Origin: G963676095 sp963676095
Lineage (GTDB): Bacteria; Bacteroidota; Bacteroidia; Bacteroidales; Prolixibacteraceae
Direction of reading: 5' to 3'
Assembly: GCA_963676095.1 (NCBI GenBank)
Contig: OY781040.1
Coordinates: 682,001 to 746,000 of the forward strand
DNA length: 64,000 nucleotides
Shown one piece after another: positions 1 through 7,931 of the stretch. The notes below the pieces were generated by a model. That model had not been told where the DNA came from, did not search any database, and saw only the letters and a program-made list of their open reading frames with translations. Position 1 is the stretch's first letter; each line of letters begins with the position of its first letter. The position numbers and the translations under genes were made by a program.

Positions 1-28
1 CTTCTTTATTTTCAGTCGCTTCGGCCAT
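1..28 (-). CDS. 5' end of an unidentified leftward gene
   Basis: An ATG on the minus strand at 28 opens a frame reading MAEATENKE that leaves the window at its left edge. Only nine codons are visible, so no product can be named. The call is supported by a good Bacteroidetes -7 hexamer-like element, TATTTTTG, about 31 bases upstream at 59-66. The gene would be divergent from the SDR gene that starts at 137. Confidence 0.4.
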
Positions 29-58
29 ACTGTTTCTTTTAAGCTTGATATATGGGAA

Positions 59-66
59 CAAAAATA
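59..66 (-). promoter_or_regulatory. Putative -7 promoter element (TATTTTTG)
   Basis: This matches the Bacteroidetes -7 consensus TAnnTTTG exactly on the minus strand and lies 31 bases upstream of the ATG at 28. It is a motif match only; no -33 element was assigned. Confidence 0.35.
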
Positions 67-136
67 GTCAAGTAGTTGATTTTTCCATAAGAAAAAGGAA
101 TTTTAATCATACATAAATTATTTAAAAAGGAATACC

Positions 137-889
137 ATGACACAGAAAACCGCATTGATAACCGGCGCTACATCAGGAATTGGAATGGCAACAGCCCGTC
201 TTCTTTCAAAAAACGGATACCGTCTTGTTTTAACGGGAAGGCGAATGGACCGCCTCGAAAAGCTAAAAGAAGAAATGGACCGGGGAAACACGTTCCTGTT
301 ATGTTTTGACGTAAGGAACAAGGATGAAGTCGACAAAGCGCTGACAAGTCTACCTGACGAGTGGCGAAAAATCGATGTCCTCATCAACAATGCAGGGCTC
401 GCTGCAGGAATGGAAACTATTGCAGAGGCCGGTGTTGAGGACTGGGAGACCATGATCGATACCAATATAAAAGGGCTTCTGTACATCACCCAGCAAATTT
501 CAAGGTGGATGATAGAACGGCAACAGGGACATATTATCAATCTATCCTCCATTGCCGGGAAGGAAGCTTATCCCAAAGGCTCTGTCTATTGCGCTACGAA
601 ACATGCGGTAGAGGCCATCAGTAAATCCCTGCGTATCGAATTGCTACCCTATAATATCAAAGTAAGCAGGATCTGTCCGGGAGCAGTCGAAACAGAATTT
701 TCGCTGGTCCGTTTTAAGGGAGATCAAAGCAAAGCGGATAAAGTTTATGAAGGATTTACCCCTTTAAGCGCACAAGACATAGCAGAAAGTATTTACTTTG
801 TGCTCTCGCGACCGGCCCATGTAAATATCGATGACATGCTTATCATGCCTTCGGCACAGGGTTCATCGCGTGATTTTTACAGAAAATAG
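137..889 (+). CDS. SDR family NAD(P)-dependent oxidoreductase (YdfG-like)
   Basis: A classical short-chain dehydrogenase of 250 residues, the usual family length, with a cytoplasmic Rossmann fold. The cofactor loop TGATSGIG is at residues 9-16, followed by NNAG at 84-87. The catalytic Ser138, Tyr151 and Lys155 lie in the SSIAG and YCATK segments. The two arginines after beta-2 (TGRR, about 33-36) suggest a preference for NADP. Overall it resembles the YdfG/serine-3-dehydrogenase subgroup, which oxidizes 3-hydroxy acids, but the substrate cannot be read from the sequence. An A/G-rich stretch (AAAAAGGA) precedes the ATG. The Ldh-family gene starts only 5 bases downstream, so the two are probably cotranscribed and may act on related hydroxy/oxo acids. 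Confidence 0.9.
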   Translation: MTQKTALITGATSGIGMATARLLSKNGYRLVLTGRRMDRLEKLKEEMDRGNTFLLCFDVRNKDEVDKALTSLPDEWRKIDVLINNAGLAAGMETIAEAGVEDWETMIDTNIKGLLYITQQISRWMIERQQGHIINLSSIAGKEAYPKGSVYCATKHAVEAISKSLRIELLPYNIKVSRICPGAVETEFSLVRFKGDQSKADKVYEGFTPLSAQDIAESIYFVLSRPAHVNIDDMLIMPSAQGSSRDFYRK

Positions 890-894
890 CAAAA

Positions 895-1974
895 ATGATC
901 GTTAGTTCTTCTTATTTAAAAGATTTTACCAAACAGGTTTTTGAAAGGATGGGCTGCCCTGAAAATCAGGCGGAAACCGCAGCCCTGTGTTTAAACCAGG
1001 CCGACCTCAGGGGTGTTGATTCTCATGGGGTGGCCCGCTTAAGCGGATATATCCGGCTATGGGAAAAAAAGAGGCTGAATGCAACCCCTCAAATGAAAAT
1101 CGTTCACGAAACCCCCTCTACCGCCGTCCTGGATGGCGATCTGGGCCTGGGTCTGGTCACTGCGCCCGAAGCCATGCAGATTGCCATGCAAAAAGCCCGT
1201 CAGGCGGGAAGCGGATGGGTTGCCGTGAAGAATTCCAATCATTACGGTATTGCCGGGTTTCACGCCATGATGGCACTTGAGGAAGACATGATCGGGATCT
1301 CGATGACCAATGCCAGTCCGCTGGTATCCCCGACTTTTTCAAAAAGCCGCTTCCTGGGAACCAACCCGATTGCGGTAGCCATCCCGGCCCTGGAAGAACC
1401 ACCGTTTGTTATCGATATGGCTACGACCACCGTTGCAAACGGGAAACTGGAAGTATTGCAGCGTAAAGGAGAAGATGCCCCTCAGGGCTGGGCCCAGGAT
1501 AAAGAAGGGAATCCGACTACTGACGCTTTCATCCTCAAAAAAGGCGGGTCAATGCTCCCATTGGGGGGAGACCGTCTTCACGGAGGGCACAAAGGCTATT
1601 GCCTGGGGGCGATGGTCGACATTTTCACATCGATCCTTTCCGGGGCAAATTATGGTCCCTGGGTACCTCCCTTTGTAGCCTTCCTTGAACCGCCGGCAAA
1701 TCCTGTAGGAGAAGGGATCGGCCATTTTCTCGGGGCTCTCCGTATCGATGCTTTCCGTCCTGCCGACGAATTTAAAAGACACATGGACAACTGGATACGC
1801 ACCTTCAGGAAGGCCGAAGTTATCAAGCCCGGAGATAAAGTATTGATCCCGGGCGACCCGGAACGGGAAATGACGCAGGAAAGACTGAGAAACGGCGTCC
1901 CCGTACAGGATGCAGTCATTGACGATTTGAAACAACTGGCTGAAAAATTCGGATTAATTTTTAAACCGGTTTGA
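895..1974 (+). CDS. Ldh family oxidoreductase (malate/L-lactate/ureidoglycolate dehydrogenase type)
   Basis: A full-length 359-residue member of the Ldh2/MDH2 family, whose NAD(P)-dependent members interconvert 2-hydroxy and 2-oxo acids (malate, L-sulfolactate, ureidoglycolate, L-lactate). Family landmarks are the N-terminal GVDSHGVARL segment near residue 40 and SNHYGIAGFHA near residue 115, which holds the conserved histidine. GTNPIAVAIP is at about 155-165 and a glycine-rich HGGHKGYCLG at about 230. It has no signal peptide and should be cytoplasmic. It starts 5 bases after the SDR stop, so the pair is almost certainly one transcript. Substrate specificity within the family cannot be assigned. 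Confidence 0.9.
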   Translation: MIVSSSYLKDFTKQVFERMGCPENQAETAALCLNQADLRGVDSHGVARLSGYIRLWEKKRLNATPQMKIVHETPSTAVLDGDLGLGLVTAPEAMQIAMQKARQAGSGWVAVKNSNHYGIAGFHAMMALEEDMIGISMTNASPLVSPTFSKSRFLGTNPIAVAIPALEEPPFVIDMATTTVANGKLEVLQRKGEDAPQGWAQDKEGNPTTDAFILKKGGSMLPLGGDRLHGGHKGYCLGAMVDIFTSILSGANYGPWVPPFVAFLEPPANPVGEGIGHFLGALRIDAFRPADEFKRHMDNWIRTFRKAEVIKPGDKVLIPGDPEREMTQERLRNGVPVQDAVIDDLKQLAEKFGLIFKPV

Positions 1975-2031
1975 AAGTAAAAACCCGCTATTTGAAAATA
2001 ACAACCTGTCAACTTAATAAAAAAAGAAAAT

Positions 2032-2742
2032 ATGCCTGATTTATTAGTTATTACTCCTGTAAAAGATTCGATCGAGACTACCCTGCAAACAGCGAGGGCA
2101 ATCCATGAAGCCCAAGGGGACCATCAGCATATTGTGTTTAATGATTTCAGCTCAGAGGAAGCAAAAAGACTGCTCGAGCTAAACAAGGAAAAATACGGAT
2201 ACGAACTGGTCCATCTGGAAGATATAACCCAAACCCCTTCTCCCAATTACAGGCTTGTATTGCAGATTTCTCAACAAAAAGCCCTGGAAATGAATGTTCC
2301 GCTGGCTATTGTCGAGTCGGATGTTATTGTCGGCAAGGATTCCCTGGAAAAACTTCTTAAAATAAGTGAATCATATCCCGGATGCGGAATGGCCGGGGCA
2401 GTAACAACAGACGAACAGGGCAACATCAATTTTCCCTACCTCAATTTCAAAAATGAGAAGTCGGCAATTGCTGATACCTCGCATAGTCTCAGCTTCTGCT
2501 GTACTTTGCTGACACAGGAATTGCTTAAAAGCTTTTCGTTTGAAGAACTCTCATCCGAAAAAGACTGGTACGACGTTTTCATCTCGAGAAAATCCCGGAG
2601 CCTGGGGTTCCATAATTACCTGGCTTTAAACCTGCCGGTTATTCACAAACCCCACAGCAGCCGTCCCTGGAAACTTTTGAAATACACGAACCCGGTTAAA
2701 TACTATTTTAATAAATTTATCAGGCGAAAAGACAGGATCTGA
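2032..2742 (+). CDS. Glycosyltransferase family 2-like protein
   Basis: A 236-residue protein starting with the GT-A nucleotide-sugar fold signature LLVITPVKD. It continues through HIVFNDFSSEE and an ESDV segment (about 98-101) in the place of the metal-binding DxD motif. FFCC/LTQELL and KDWYDVF later resemble the acceptor-side part of family 2 transferases. The C-terminus is basic (KFIRRKDRI) and has no transmembrane segment, so membrane association would be peripheral. It is likely to add a sugar to a lipid or surface glycan; donor and acceptor are unknown. It sits 57 bases after the Ldh gene and 4 bases before a histidine kinase gene, so it may be cotranscribed with the two-component pair. 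Confidence 0.75.
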   Translation: MPDLLVITPVKDSIETTLQTARAIHEAQGDHQHIVFNDFSSEEAKRLLELNKEKYGYELVHLEDITQTPSPNYRLVLQISQQKALEMNVPLAIVESDVIVGKDSLEKLLKISESYPGCGMAGAVTTDEQGNINFPYLNFKNEKSAIADTSHSLSFCCTLLTQELLKSFSFEELSSEKDWYDVFISRKSRSLGFHNYLALNLPVIHKPHSSRPWKLLKYTNPVKYYFNKFIRRKDRI

Positions 2743-2746
2743 ATAA

Positions 2747-3826
2747 ATGACCCTTAACAGAAAATACCGCAGGTTAAAAAATACCGGACATATCCTTTTC
2801 TGGATTTGCAGCCTGGGATTTGCCCTGACGGCCTTTTATGTCGTTTCGGAACACCAGCTGGGGCTTTCTCCCGGTTTATTCATGAGGGCCATCATAATCA
2901 ACCTGGGATTTGCTTTTGCTGTATATACCAATTTCTACCTGCTGATCCCCTTTTTTCTGAAAAAGAAGAATTATATCTTTTATGTTTTCTGGCTTATTAT
3001 TTCCCTTTCTGCCTCATCTCTGTTAATCATTATACTTTCATCATTATTTCTGGACCAGACCATTTCAAAACGATTATTCTCGACCCATTTTTTTACCTCG
3101 GCTGTCTATGTTGCCATTACCTCGCTTGCCAAATTTCTGACCGACTGGGTAGAACTACAGGACATCTCTCTCCGTTTTCACAGGGTGGAAAGGGAAAAGC
3201 TGGAAGCCGAACTCAATACGCTGAAGGCACAGATTAATCCTCACTTTCTTTTCAACTGCCTGAATAATATTTATTCGCTGTCTTTGATCAACTCGGAAAA
3301 AACGCCCAAGCTCATTCTTAAATTATCTGATCTGATGAGGCATGTACTCTATGAATCGCGCGAAGACTTTGTGCCGTTAAGGAAAGAAATCGAGTTTATT
3401 CAAAATTTCATTGAACTTCAGAAGATCAGGCTTAACGAGAAAATTCAGGTAAACTTTCAGACTGAAGGAAATGTTGGCAATGAGCTTGTAATCCCGCTCC
3501 TGTTCGAACCATTCCTGGATAACGCATTCAAACACGGGCCACGGTCTTTTTCAGATAATGCCTGTATTTGTATCTCGCTGAAAACCGAAAACGGATTTCT
3601 TTTCTTCGAAATTCAGAATACCTGCGAAGAGAAGGAACCGGAAAAAAAGGACAAGGCCCACGGGATAGGTCTTGCCAATGTCAGACAAAGGTTAGCTTAT
3701 CTCTACAAAAAAGAAGACTATGATTTAGAGATCAGCAAAAAAGAGAATATATTTACCGTACGATTAAAACTTAGGCTGAAGCAACCTGAAAACATGACTT
3801 ATGATAGTGAAAGCAATCATCGTTGA
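2747..3826 (+). CDS. LytS/YehU-type membrane sensor histidine kinase
   Basis: A 359-residue kinase. The N-terminal 130 residues hold four hydrophobic segments (about 14-32, 44-68, 76-101 and 113-130). A short coiled linker follows, then the His_kinase domain (PF06580 type). The phospho-acceptor is His166 in the hallmark NPHFLFNCLNNI. The ATPase part shows the N-box-like PFLDNAFKHG and a G-box HGIGLANVRQRL. It partners with the LytTR response regulator whose gene overlaps its 3' end by 26 bases, indicating translational coupling. The stimulus is unknown; there is no periplasmic sensor domain, only the membrane bundle. ATG 2747 lies 4 bases after the glycosyltransferase stop. Confidence 0.92.
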   Translation: MTLNRKYRRLKNTGHILFWICSLGFALTAFYVVSEHQLGLSPGLFMRAIIINLGFAFAVYTNFYLLIPFFLKKKNYIFYVFWLIISLSASSLLIIILSSLFLDQTISKRLFSTHFFTSAVYVAITSLAKFLTDWVELQDISLRFHRVEREKLEAELNTLKAQINPHFLFNCLNNIYSLSLINSEKTPKLILKLSDLMRHVLYESREDFVPLRKEIEFIQNFIELQKIRLNEKIQVNFQTEGNVGNELVIPLLFEPFLDNAFKHGPRSFSDNACICISLKTENGFLFFEIQNTCEEKEPEKKDKAHGIGLANVRQRLAYLYKKEDYDLEISKKENIFTVRLKLRLKQPENMTYDSESNHR

Positions 3827-4511
3827 CGACGAACCACTGGCCAGACAGGTCATTAGCCAATATGCAAAAGATATACCGGAACTGGAAATTGTTTACTCGT
3901 GCAATAATGCCATGGAGGCCAATCAGATCCTGAAAGAACAGCAAATCAACCTGATGTTTCTGGATGTGAATATGCCAAGGATCAGCGGGATCGATTTTCT
4001 GAAAAACCTACAACACCCCCCTTTGGTTATTCTTACAACTGCCTATACCGATTACGCCATGGAAGGTTACGAACTGAACATACTCGATTACCTGAAAAAA
4101 CCTTTTAGTTTCGACCGTTTTTTCAAAGCCTTTCAGAAAGCAGAAGAACAACTAAAATTACTGGAGAACAAACCGGGGGCAAAAAACGATCCGGACCATG
4201 TATTTATTAAATCGAACAAAAAAATAGTCCGGATCGAAATCGCCGATATCTGTTTTATCGAAGGACTGGGAGATTATATTAAAATACATCTGAAGGACCA
4301 TCATCTCGTGACGAATTTATCCATGAAAAAAATGGAAGACCTTCTTCCTTCAGACCAGTTTTTCAGGATACACAAATCTTATATCATCCGCCTCGATCAG
4401 ATCCACTCGATCGAAGGCAACCTTGTGGAGATCGGGAAACATAAACTCCCTGTCGGCAATAACTTCAGACAAGCCTTTAACGACTTGATTGGCGAACGCT
4501 TTGTCAAATAA
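3801..4511 (+). CDS. LytTR family response regulator
   Basis: A 236-residue regulator with an N-terminal receiver domain (about 3-120) and a C-terminal LytTR DNA-binding domain (about 140-234). The acidic pocket is VDDE at 8-11, the phospho-acceptor is Asp55 in FLDVNMP, and the conserved Lys follows in YLKKPF. The LytTR part reads FFRIHKSYIIRLDQI and ends with a short beta-rich region. It receives phosphate from the kinase encoded immediately upstream, whose gene it overlaps by 26 bases. No target can be deduced. It converges on the nitroreductase gene with only 11 bases between the stops. Confidence 0.93.
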   Translation: MIVKAIIVDDEPLARQVISQYAKDIPELEIVYSCNNAMEANQILKEQQINLMFLDVNMPRISGIDFLKNLQHPPLVILTTAYTDYAMEGYELNILDYLKKPFSFDRFFKAFQKAEEQLKLLENKPGAKNDPDHVFIKSNKKIVRIEIADICFIEGLGDYIKIHLKDHHLVTNLSMKKMEDLLPSDQFFRIHKSYIIRLDQIHSIEGNLVEIGKHKLPVGNNFRQAFNDLIGERFVK

Positions 4512-4522
4512 AAGAGGCCGGT

Positions 4523-5263
4523 CTATATCCCGAACCCCTGGTCTTTTAATACTTTTAACAGTTTCTCCGAATAAAAAATGTTATCTTTTTTCGTATAACG
4601 GACGTCAGTAAATACTTGCGCCAGGTTTTCTTTCTTATTTTCCTTAACAAACCTGGATGAATTCTCAAGGGCCTCTTTCTCCTTGAAAAGGCTGTCGATA
4701 CGCTCTGGCGTATAATCTTTATAGGTTTCGTAATGAACGACAGCCTCAACCGGCAACCGGTCTGTCAGGGCAGGTTCATCGGACGGATAGCCCATTGTGA
4801 TTGTTGTGACCGGGATAACGCCCTTTGGCAGGTTTAAAACTTCAATAATTTCAGCCGCATTATATAATGCAGTCCCAAGATAGCAAATACCCAGGCCTTC
4901 CGATTCTGCCGCAATACAAATATTTTGCGCAAACAGGCTGGCATCAATAATCGAATTAACGACCCAGAGCAGGTTATCATATCCGGCATCTGCATTCCGG
5001 AATTCACACCAGCGGTTAAACCGGTTTATATCGGCACAGACCGTTAACATTACAGGCGCCTCAACTGCCGCAACCTGGTTAAAATGGAGCGGTAAAAGCC
5101 GTGCTTTATTCTCTGCATTGCGAGTAACAACAACACTGTAAAGCTGCATATTACCTGTTGTGGAAGCCCTGGTTCCTGCCTCGATGATACGATGAAGCAA
5201 ACCGTCGGGAATTTCGTCGTTTTTATAACGTCTTATTGATCTATGATTAAATATAACATCCAT
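4523..5263 (-). CDS. Nitroreductase family protein
   Basis: A 246-residue FMN-dependent oxidoreductase of the nitroreductase fold. The family start VIFNHRSIRRYKNDEIPD carries the FMN-contacting Arg pair. A central NICIAAESEGLGICYLGT helix-strand follows, then TTITMGYPSDEP, the typical flavin-binding end. It probably forms a homodimer in the cytoplasm and uses NAD(P)H; the natural acceptor is unknown. The C-terminal tail of about 60 charged residues is longer than in minimal family members. It is a single gene, convergent with the response regulator, with a -7 element at 5295-5302 in front of it. Confidence 0.9.
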   Translation of the reverse strand: MDVIFNHRSIRRYKNDEIPDGLLHRIIEAGTRASTTGNMQLYSVVVTRNAENKARLLPLHFNQVAAVEAPVMLTVCADINRFNRWCEFRNADAGYDNLLWVVNSIIDASLFAQNICIAAESEGLGICYLGTALYNAAEIIEVLNLPKGVIPVTTITMGYPSDEPALTDRLPVEAVVHYETYKDYTPERIDSLFKEKEALENSSRFVKENKKENLAQVFTDVRYTKKDNIFYSEKLLKVLKDQGFGI

Positions 5264-5294
5264 AAACTATATCTTTTAATTCTGTAATTACATG

Positions 5295-5302
5295 CAAAAA
5301 TA
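5295..5302 (-). promoter_or_regulatory. Putative -7 element for the nitroreductase gene (TATTTTTG)
   Basis: An exact TAnnTTTG match on the minus strand, 32 bases upstream of the ATG at 5263, giving a short leader. Motif match only. Confidence 0.4.
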
Positions 5303-5537
5303 AGCTTTTCATGGATTGAATATTGTAAAAAGTTCATTTCGGACGGAAGGATCACCTCTCCCGATGAATAAGCTGCTTTTATGATGGTACTTTTCCGAAA
5401 AAGTATTATATACTTGCTATTATTCAGACAACTAGGAAGAAACAACATTTCGCTGAATACCTGGGTTGAGAATTATCCAGATGATTCATAATTGTTTAAA
5501 ATATTTAACCAGAGAGAAGTAGAATTAAAATATGGCT

Positions 5538-5545
5538 TATCTTTG
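5538..5545 (+). promoter_or_regulatory. Putative -7 element for the XRE regulator (TATCTTTG)
   Basis: An exact TAnnTTTG match. It lies downstream of the more distal in-frame ATG at 5492 and 55 bases upstream of the ATG at 5600. It therefore argues that the mRNA starts after 5545 and that 5600 is the true start. Confidence 0.5.
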
Positions 5546-5599
5546 AAATGCTTTTTCGAAAAGTTAATTTTGATAATCACATCAAACAGCGCCTTAAGT

Positions 5600-6043
5600 A
5601 TGGATGCAAAAACCGGGAATAAACACAAAGGGAAGCAAGTGAAACGCTTCCGCGAGGCAATCGGCATGAAACAGGAAACGCTTGCCAGGGAACTGGGAAC
5701 TTCCCAGCAAAACATTTCCTATTACGAAAAGCAGGAAGATATCGATGATGAACTATTTGCCCAACTTGCCAAGGGAATGGGAGTGAGTCCTGATGTACTG
5801 AAGGATTACAGTGCAGAAGCATCCGTATTCAACATACAGGAAGTCCGGGAAAATGCACAAACCGGTTACATCTATAATTTCAATCCAATCGACAAGATTC
5901 TGGAACAGACTTCGAAAATAGAAGAATTGTATAAATCTCTTCTGAAAAGCGAACAGGAAAAAATTGAAATTCTGACCAATGCCAATAAAGCTTTACAAAC
6001 CCGGATTGAAGAAATGAAGGGGCCGGAAGAAGCAAAAAAATAA
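5600..6043 (+). CDS. XRE-family helix-turn-helix transcriptional regulator
   Basis: A 147-residue regulator beginning MDAKTGNKHKG. Residues about 12-66 form a Cro/CI-type HTH: KQVKRFREAIGMKQETLA, then the recognition region LGTSQQNISYYEKQ. The C-terminal half (about 95-147) is predicted to be a coiled coil (KIEELYKSLLKSEQEKIE), probably for dimerization. An upstream ATG at 5492 is in frame but lies before the likely promoter element at 5538-5545, and its 36 extra residues look non-homologous, so 5600 was chosen. The gene opens a short region of toxin-antitoxin and defence-like genes. Its targets are unknown. Confidence 0.82.
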   Translation: MDAKTGNKHKGKQVKRFREAIGMKQETLARELGTSQQNISYYEKQEDIDDELFAQLAKGMGVSPDVLKDYSAEASVFNIQEVRENAQTGYIYNFNPIDKILEQTSKIEELYKSLLKSEQEKIEILTNANKALQTRIEEMKGPEEAKK

Positions 6044-6168
6044 CATTGCACGAATCTTGTGGAGGATATTATAAAAGCCTTCCTTGAACTTATAAAGAAA
6101 ATAGCAGATAGAAATAAATTTATTTTATCGACCCTAAGACAAGTCGAAAATTATCAAAAAGTTTTTGT

Positions 6169-6280
6169 ATGAAAAAAATATGTGTGTTTTGTGGCTCCAG
6201 TTATGGAATCAACCCAATTTATTCGGAAGCGGTAAAAAGAACTGGGTGAAGCCTTTATTGTCAATGATATAACAGATAGG
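6169..6280 (+). pseudogene. Frameshifted N-terminal fragment of a LOG family protein (TIGR00730 type)
   Basis: ATG 6169 opens MKKICVFCGSSYGINPIYSE, the characteristic N-terminus of LOG-family proteins (cytokinin riboside 5'-monophosphate phosphoribohydrolase, formerly 'lysine decarboxylase'). After AVK the frame ends at TGA 6247-6249. Removing one A from the A-run near 6235 restores ELGEAF, the next segment expected in the family. The restored frame then runs without a stop into the HEPN frame at 6281. The nucleotide-binding PGGxGTxxE core of LOG is absent. This is a broken remnant, about 25 residues of a protein normally about 180-190 long. Confidence 0.7.
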
Positions 6281-6946
6281 ATGGCAGGGCAAAAATTAGA
6301 TTCAGTTGAGAACAAGTACTACACCAACCCTGATTCACAAACACCGGTCCAGTTTATTAACGATGATATCAAAAAATTAAATCGAGACTTGTCCGAGGGC
6401 AGGTATTTTTACACGCAGGTAAAGAAAGAAGGGATTCTGTTATACGATAGCGGCAGGTTTAAGCTTGCCCGCAGACGTAAATTGAAGTACGACGAGATTA
6501 AACAACAGGCAGAGGAGTATTTTAAAGAAAAATACCAGTATGCTGAAGGTTTTTTTGATGGAGCTGAATATTATTGTGATAAAGGGAATTATAAACTTTC
6601 TGCTTTTAATCTCCACCAAACTTGTGAAAACTTATTCCATGCAGTCAACCTGACCTTTACGCTAAATAAAAACAAGCAACATAATCTTGCTAAACTATTA
6701 GCTTCTGTAAAAAAGTATTCAGATGTATTTATAATAATATTTCCGCGTAAAACCGTAGAGGAACAACACCTCTTTAAATTACTGAAGGACGCATATGTGG
6801 AAGCCCGGTATAATCCTGATTTTTTTGTCACCAAAGACGACATTGATGCGCTATTACTGTGTATCAGGCAACTCTTTGAGTTGGTAAAACGAATTTGCGA
6901 AGATCAGATTAAGAAGTATGAAGAACTTGCCGGAACCGGATCGTGA
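6281..6946 (+). CDS. HEPN domain protein, remnant of a nucleotidyltransferase-HEPN fusion
   Basis: A 221-residue frame. Residues about 30-60 (DDIKKLNRDLSEGRYFY to EGILLYDSG) look like the C-terminal end of an MNT-type nucleotidyltransferase domain. Residues about 75-215 form a helical HEPN domain with conserved FNLHQTCENLFHAV, KQHNLAKLLASVKKYS and DAYVEARYNP. In the intact family an N-terminal nucleotidyltransferase domain with a GSxxxG motif comes first; here it is missing and fused in frame to the LOG fragment. The Rx4-6H ribonuclease signature is not evident, as is usual for this subfamily. It may be expressed from ATG 6281 but is more likely a degenerate toxin-antitoxin or defence gene. 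Confidence 0.65.
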   Translation: MAGQKLDSVENKYYTNPDSQTPVQFINDDIKKLNRDLSEGRYFYTQVKKEGILLYDSGRFKLARRRKLKYDEIKQQAEEYFKEKYQYAEGFFDGAEYYCDKGNYKLSAFNLHQTCENLFHAVNLTFTLNKNKQHNLAKLLASVKKYSDVFIIIFPRKTVEEQHLFKLLKDAYVEARYNPDFFVTKDDIDALLLCIRQLFELVKRICEDQIKKYEELAGTGS

Positions 6947-6984
6947 CCCAACATAACTCAACTGCAAGAGGTTGCAGAAGAAAG

Positions 6985-7095
6985 AAATATTCTCCCCTTT
7001 CACAACGAACCATTCAGAATATTCTTGAAGCTTACCCCGTTCTTGAAGAGGATGATATAAAGGCCTGTCTTGAATTACTCACCGGATTAATATAA
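6985..7095 (+). pseudogene. C-terminal remnant of a DUF433 (antitoxin-type) protein
   Basis: A frame without a credible start ends at TAA 7093-7095. It reads RTIQNILEAYPVLEEDDIKA followed by CLELL. This is the typical end of DUF433 proteins, small HTH antitoxins usually paired with PIN toxins, whose ends read like 'ILEDYPxLxxEDIxAAL'. The N-terminal half, normally about 35-40 residues with GxPxIRGTR, is gone. It lies between the HEPN gene and an unrelated antitoxin/PIN pair. Confidence 0.5.
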
Positions 7096-7102
7096 AATGA
7101 GT

Positions 7103-7110
7103 TATCTTTG
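7103..7110 (+). promoter_or_regulatory. Putative -7 element for the antitoxin-PIN toxin operon (TATCTTTG)
   Basis: An exact TAnnTTTG match 24 bases upstream of ATG 7134, giving a very short leader for the toxin-antitoxin transcript. Confidence 0.5.
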
Positions 7111-7133
7111 CAAGATATAAAAATCTTTTTACT

Positions 7134-7352
7134 ATGAGTGTATCGGTTTTAAGCAATATGCAAAAGGAATTATTAAAGCTCTATGGAACTGACATTCCAG
7201 ACGAACAATTAAAAGAAATAAAGCTTTTACTGAGCAATTATTTTGCGGATAAGGCCACTGCAGAGATGGACAAGTTGTGGAACGAAAATAACTGGAATGA
7301 ACAAACCATGAACCAATGGGCAAATGAGCACAGGAGAAAAGATAGTCATTGA
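7134..7352 (+). CDS. Putative antitoxin of a PIN-domain toxin-antitoxin pair
   Basis: A 72-residue acidic/helical protein. MQKELLKLYGTDIPDEQLKE resembles the small antitoxins that precede PIN-family toxins in Bacteroidota, with a dimerization part first. The C-terminal tail (KLWNENNWNEQTMNQWANEH) likely wraps the toxin active site. The gene overlaps the PIN gene by 29 bases in another frame, the usual translationally coupled antitoxin-first order. It is expected to neutralize the toxin and repress the operon; no DNA-binding motif is obvious. The identification rests mostly on size and position. Confidence 0.75.
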   Translation: MSVSVLSNMQKELLKLYGTDIPDEQLKEIKLLLSNYFADKATAEMDKLWNENNWNEQTMNQWANEHRRKDSH

Positions 7353-7746
7353 CACGAATATTTTTATTACTATCATTGGAAAAAAATCTCCGAACAGATG
7401 GATTTTTGATGCAATAAGAAAAGGAAAAATTGAGCTTTGTGTTAGCAATGAAATCCTTTGGGAGTATGAGGAAATATTAACTGAAAAAACTAATCAAAAT
7501 GTAGCCAGGAATGTAATTGATTTTTTATTGATCAGCCCTTACGTCTACTTTACTGATATTTATTTTAACTGGCAACTCATAAAAAACGATCCTGACGACA
7601 AAAAGTTTATTGACTGCACCATATCTTCAGGAGCATATTGTTTAGTATCAAATGATCAACATTTTAACAAGGCAAAAGAGATAGACTTTCCGAAAATAAA
7701 CATACTTAACCTGGAAGAATTTAATGCAGAATTTAAGAAAGAATAA
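7324..7746 (+). CDS. PIN-domain toxin (putative toxin-antitoxin component, PIN family)
   Basis: A 140-residue PIN-fold nuclease. The first acidic residue is in VIDTNIFI at about 10-13. A mid-protein ILWEYEEIL supplies the second acidic position. DPDDKKFIDCTI at about 89-100 gives the C-terminal acidic cluster, followed by CLVSNDQHF. These form the Mg2+ site of a ribonuclease that cleaves RNA when free of its antitoxin. The size matches the 'PIN family, PF13470-like' toxins. The start at 7324 lies inside the antitoxin gene, so the two are coupled. All acidic motifs look intact, unlike the decayed genes just upstream. Confidence 0.88.
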   Translation: MSTGEKIVIDTNIFITIIGKKSPNRWIFDAIRKGKIELCVSNEILWEYEEILTEKTNQNVARNVIDFLLISPYVYFTDIYFNWQLIKNDPDDKKFIDCTISSGAYCLVSNDQHFNKAKEIDFPKINILNLEEFNAEFKKE

Positions 7747-7931
7747 CTCTCTATATCTGTCAGCCACATTAGTCTTCGATTTTCTGGGTTCGTTCCCCCT
7801 TTTCGTTATTCAAATATCAGCAGAGAATCCTTTGCCTGCATCACGTATTGCATAATATGAATTCATCAAAAAAGGTTTAAAATCGACAAGCCTCTCTGTT
7901 CCATCAAAATCTAAAGTTGTAAATTTACTTC

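Noticed and set aside
6044..6168. In-frame continuation after the XRE stop (VEDIIKAFLELIKKI and on)
   Set aside because: It has no start codon and no clear homology; similarity to the DUF433 end downstream is too short to support a feature.
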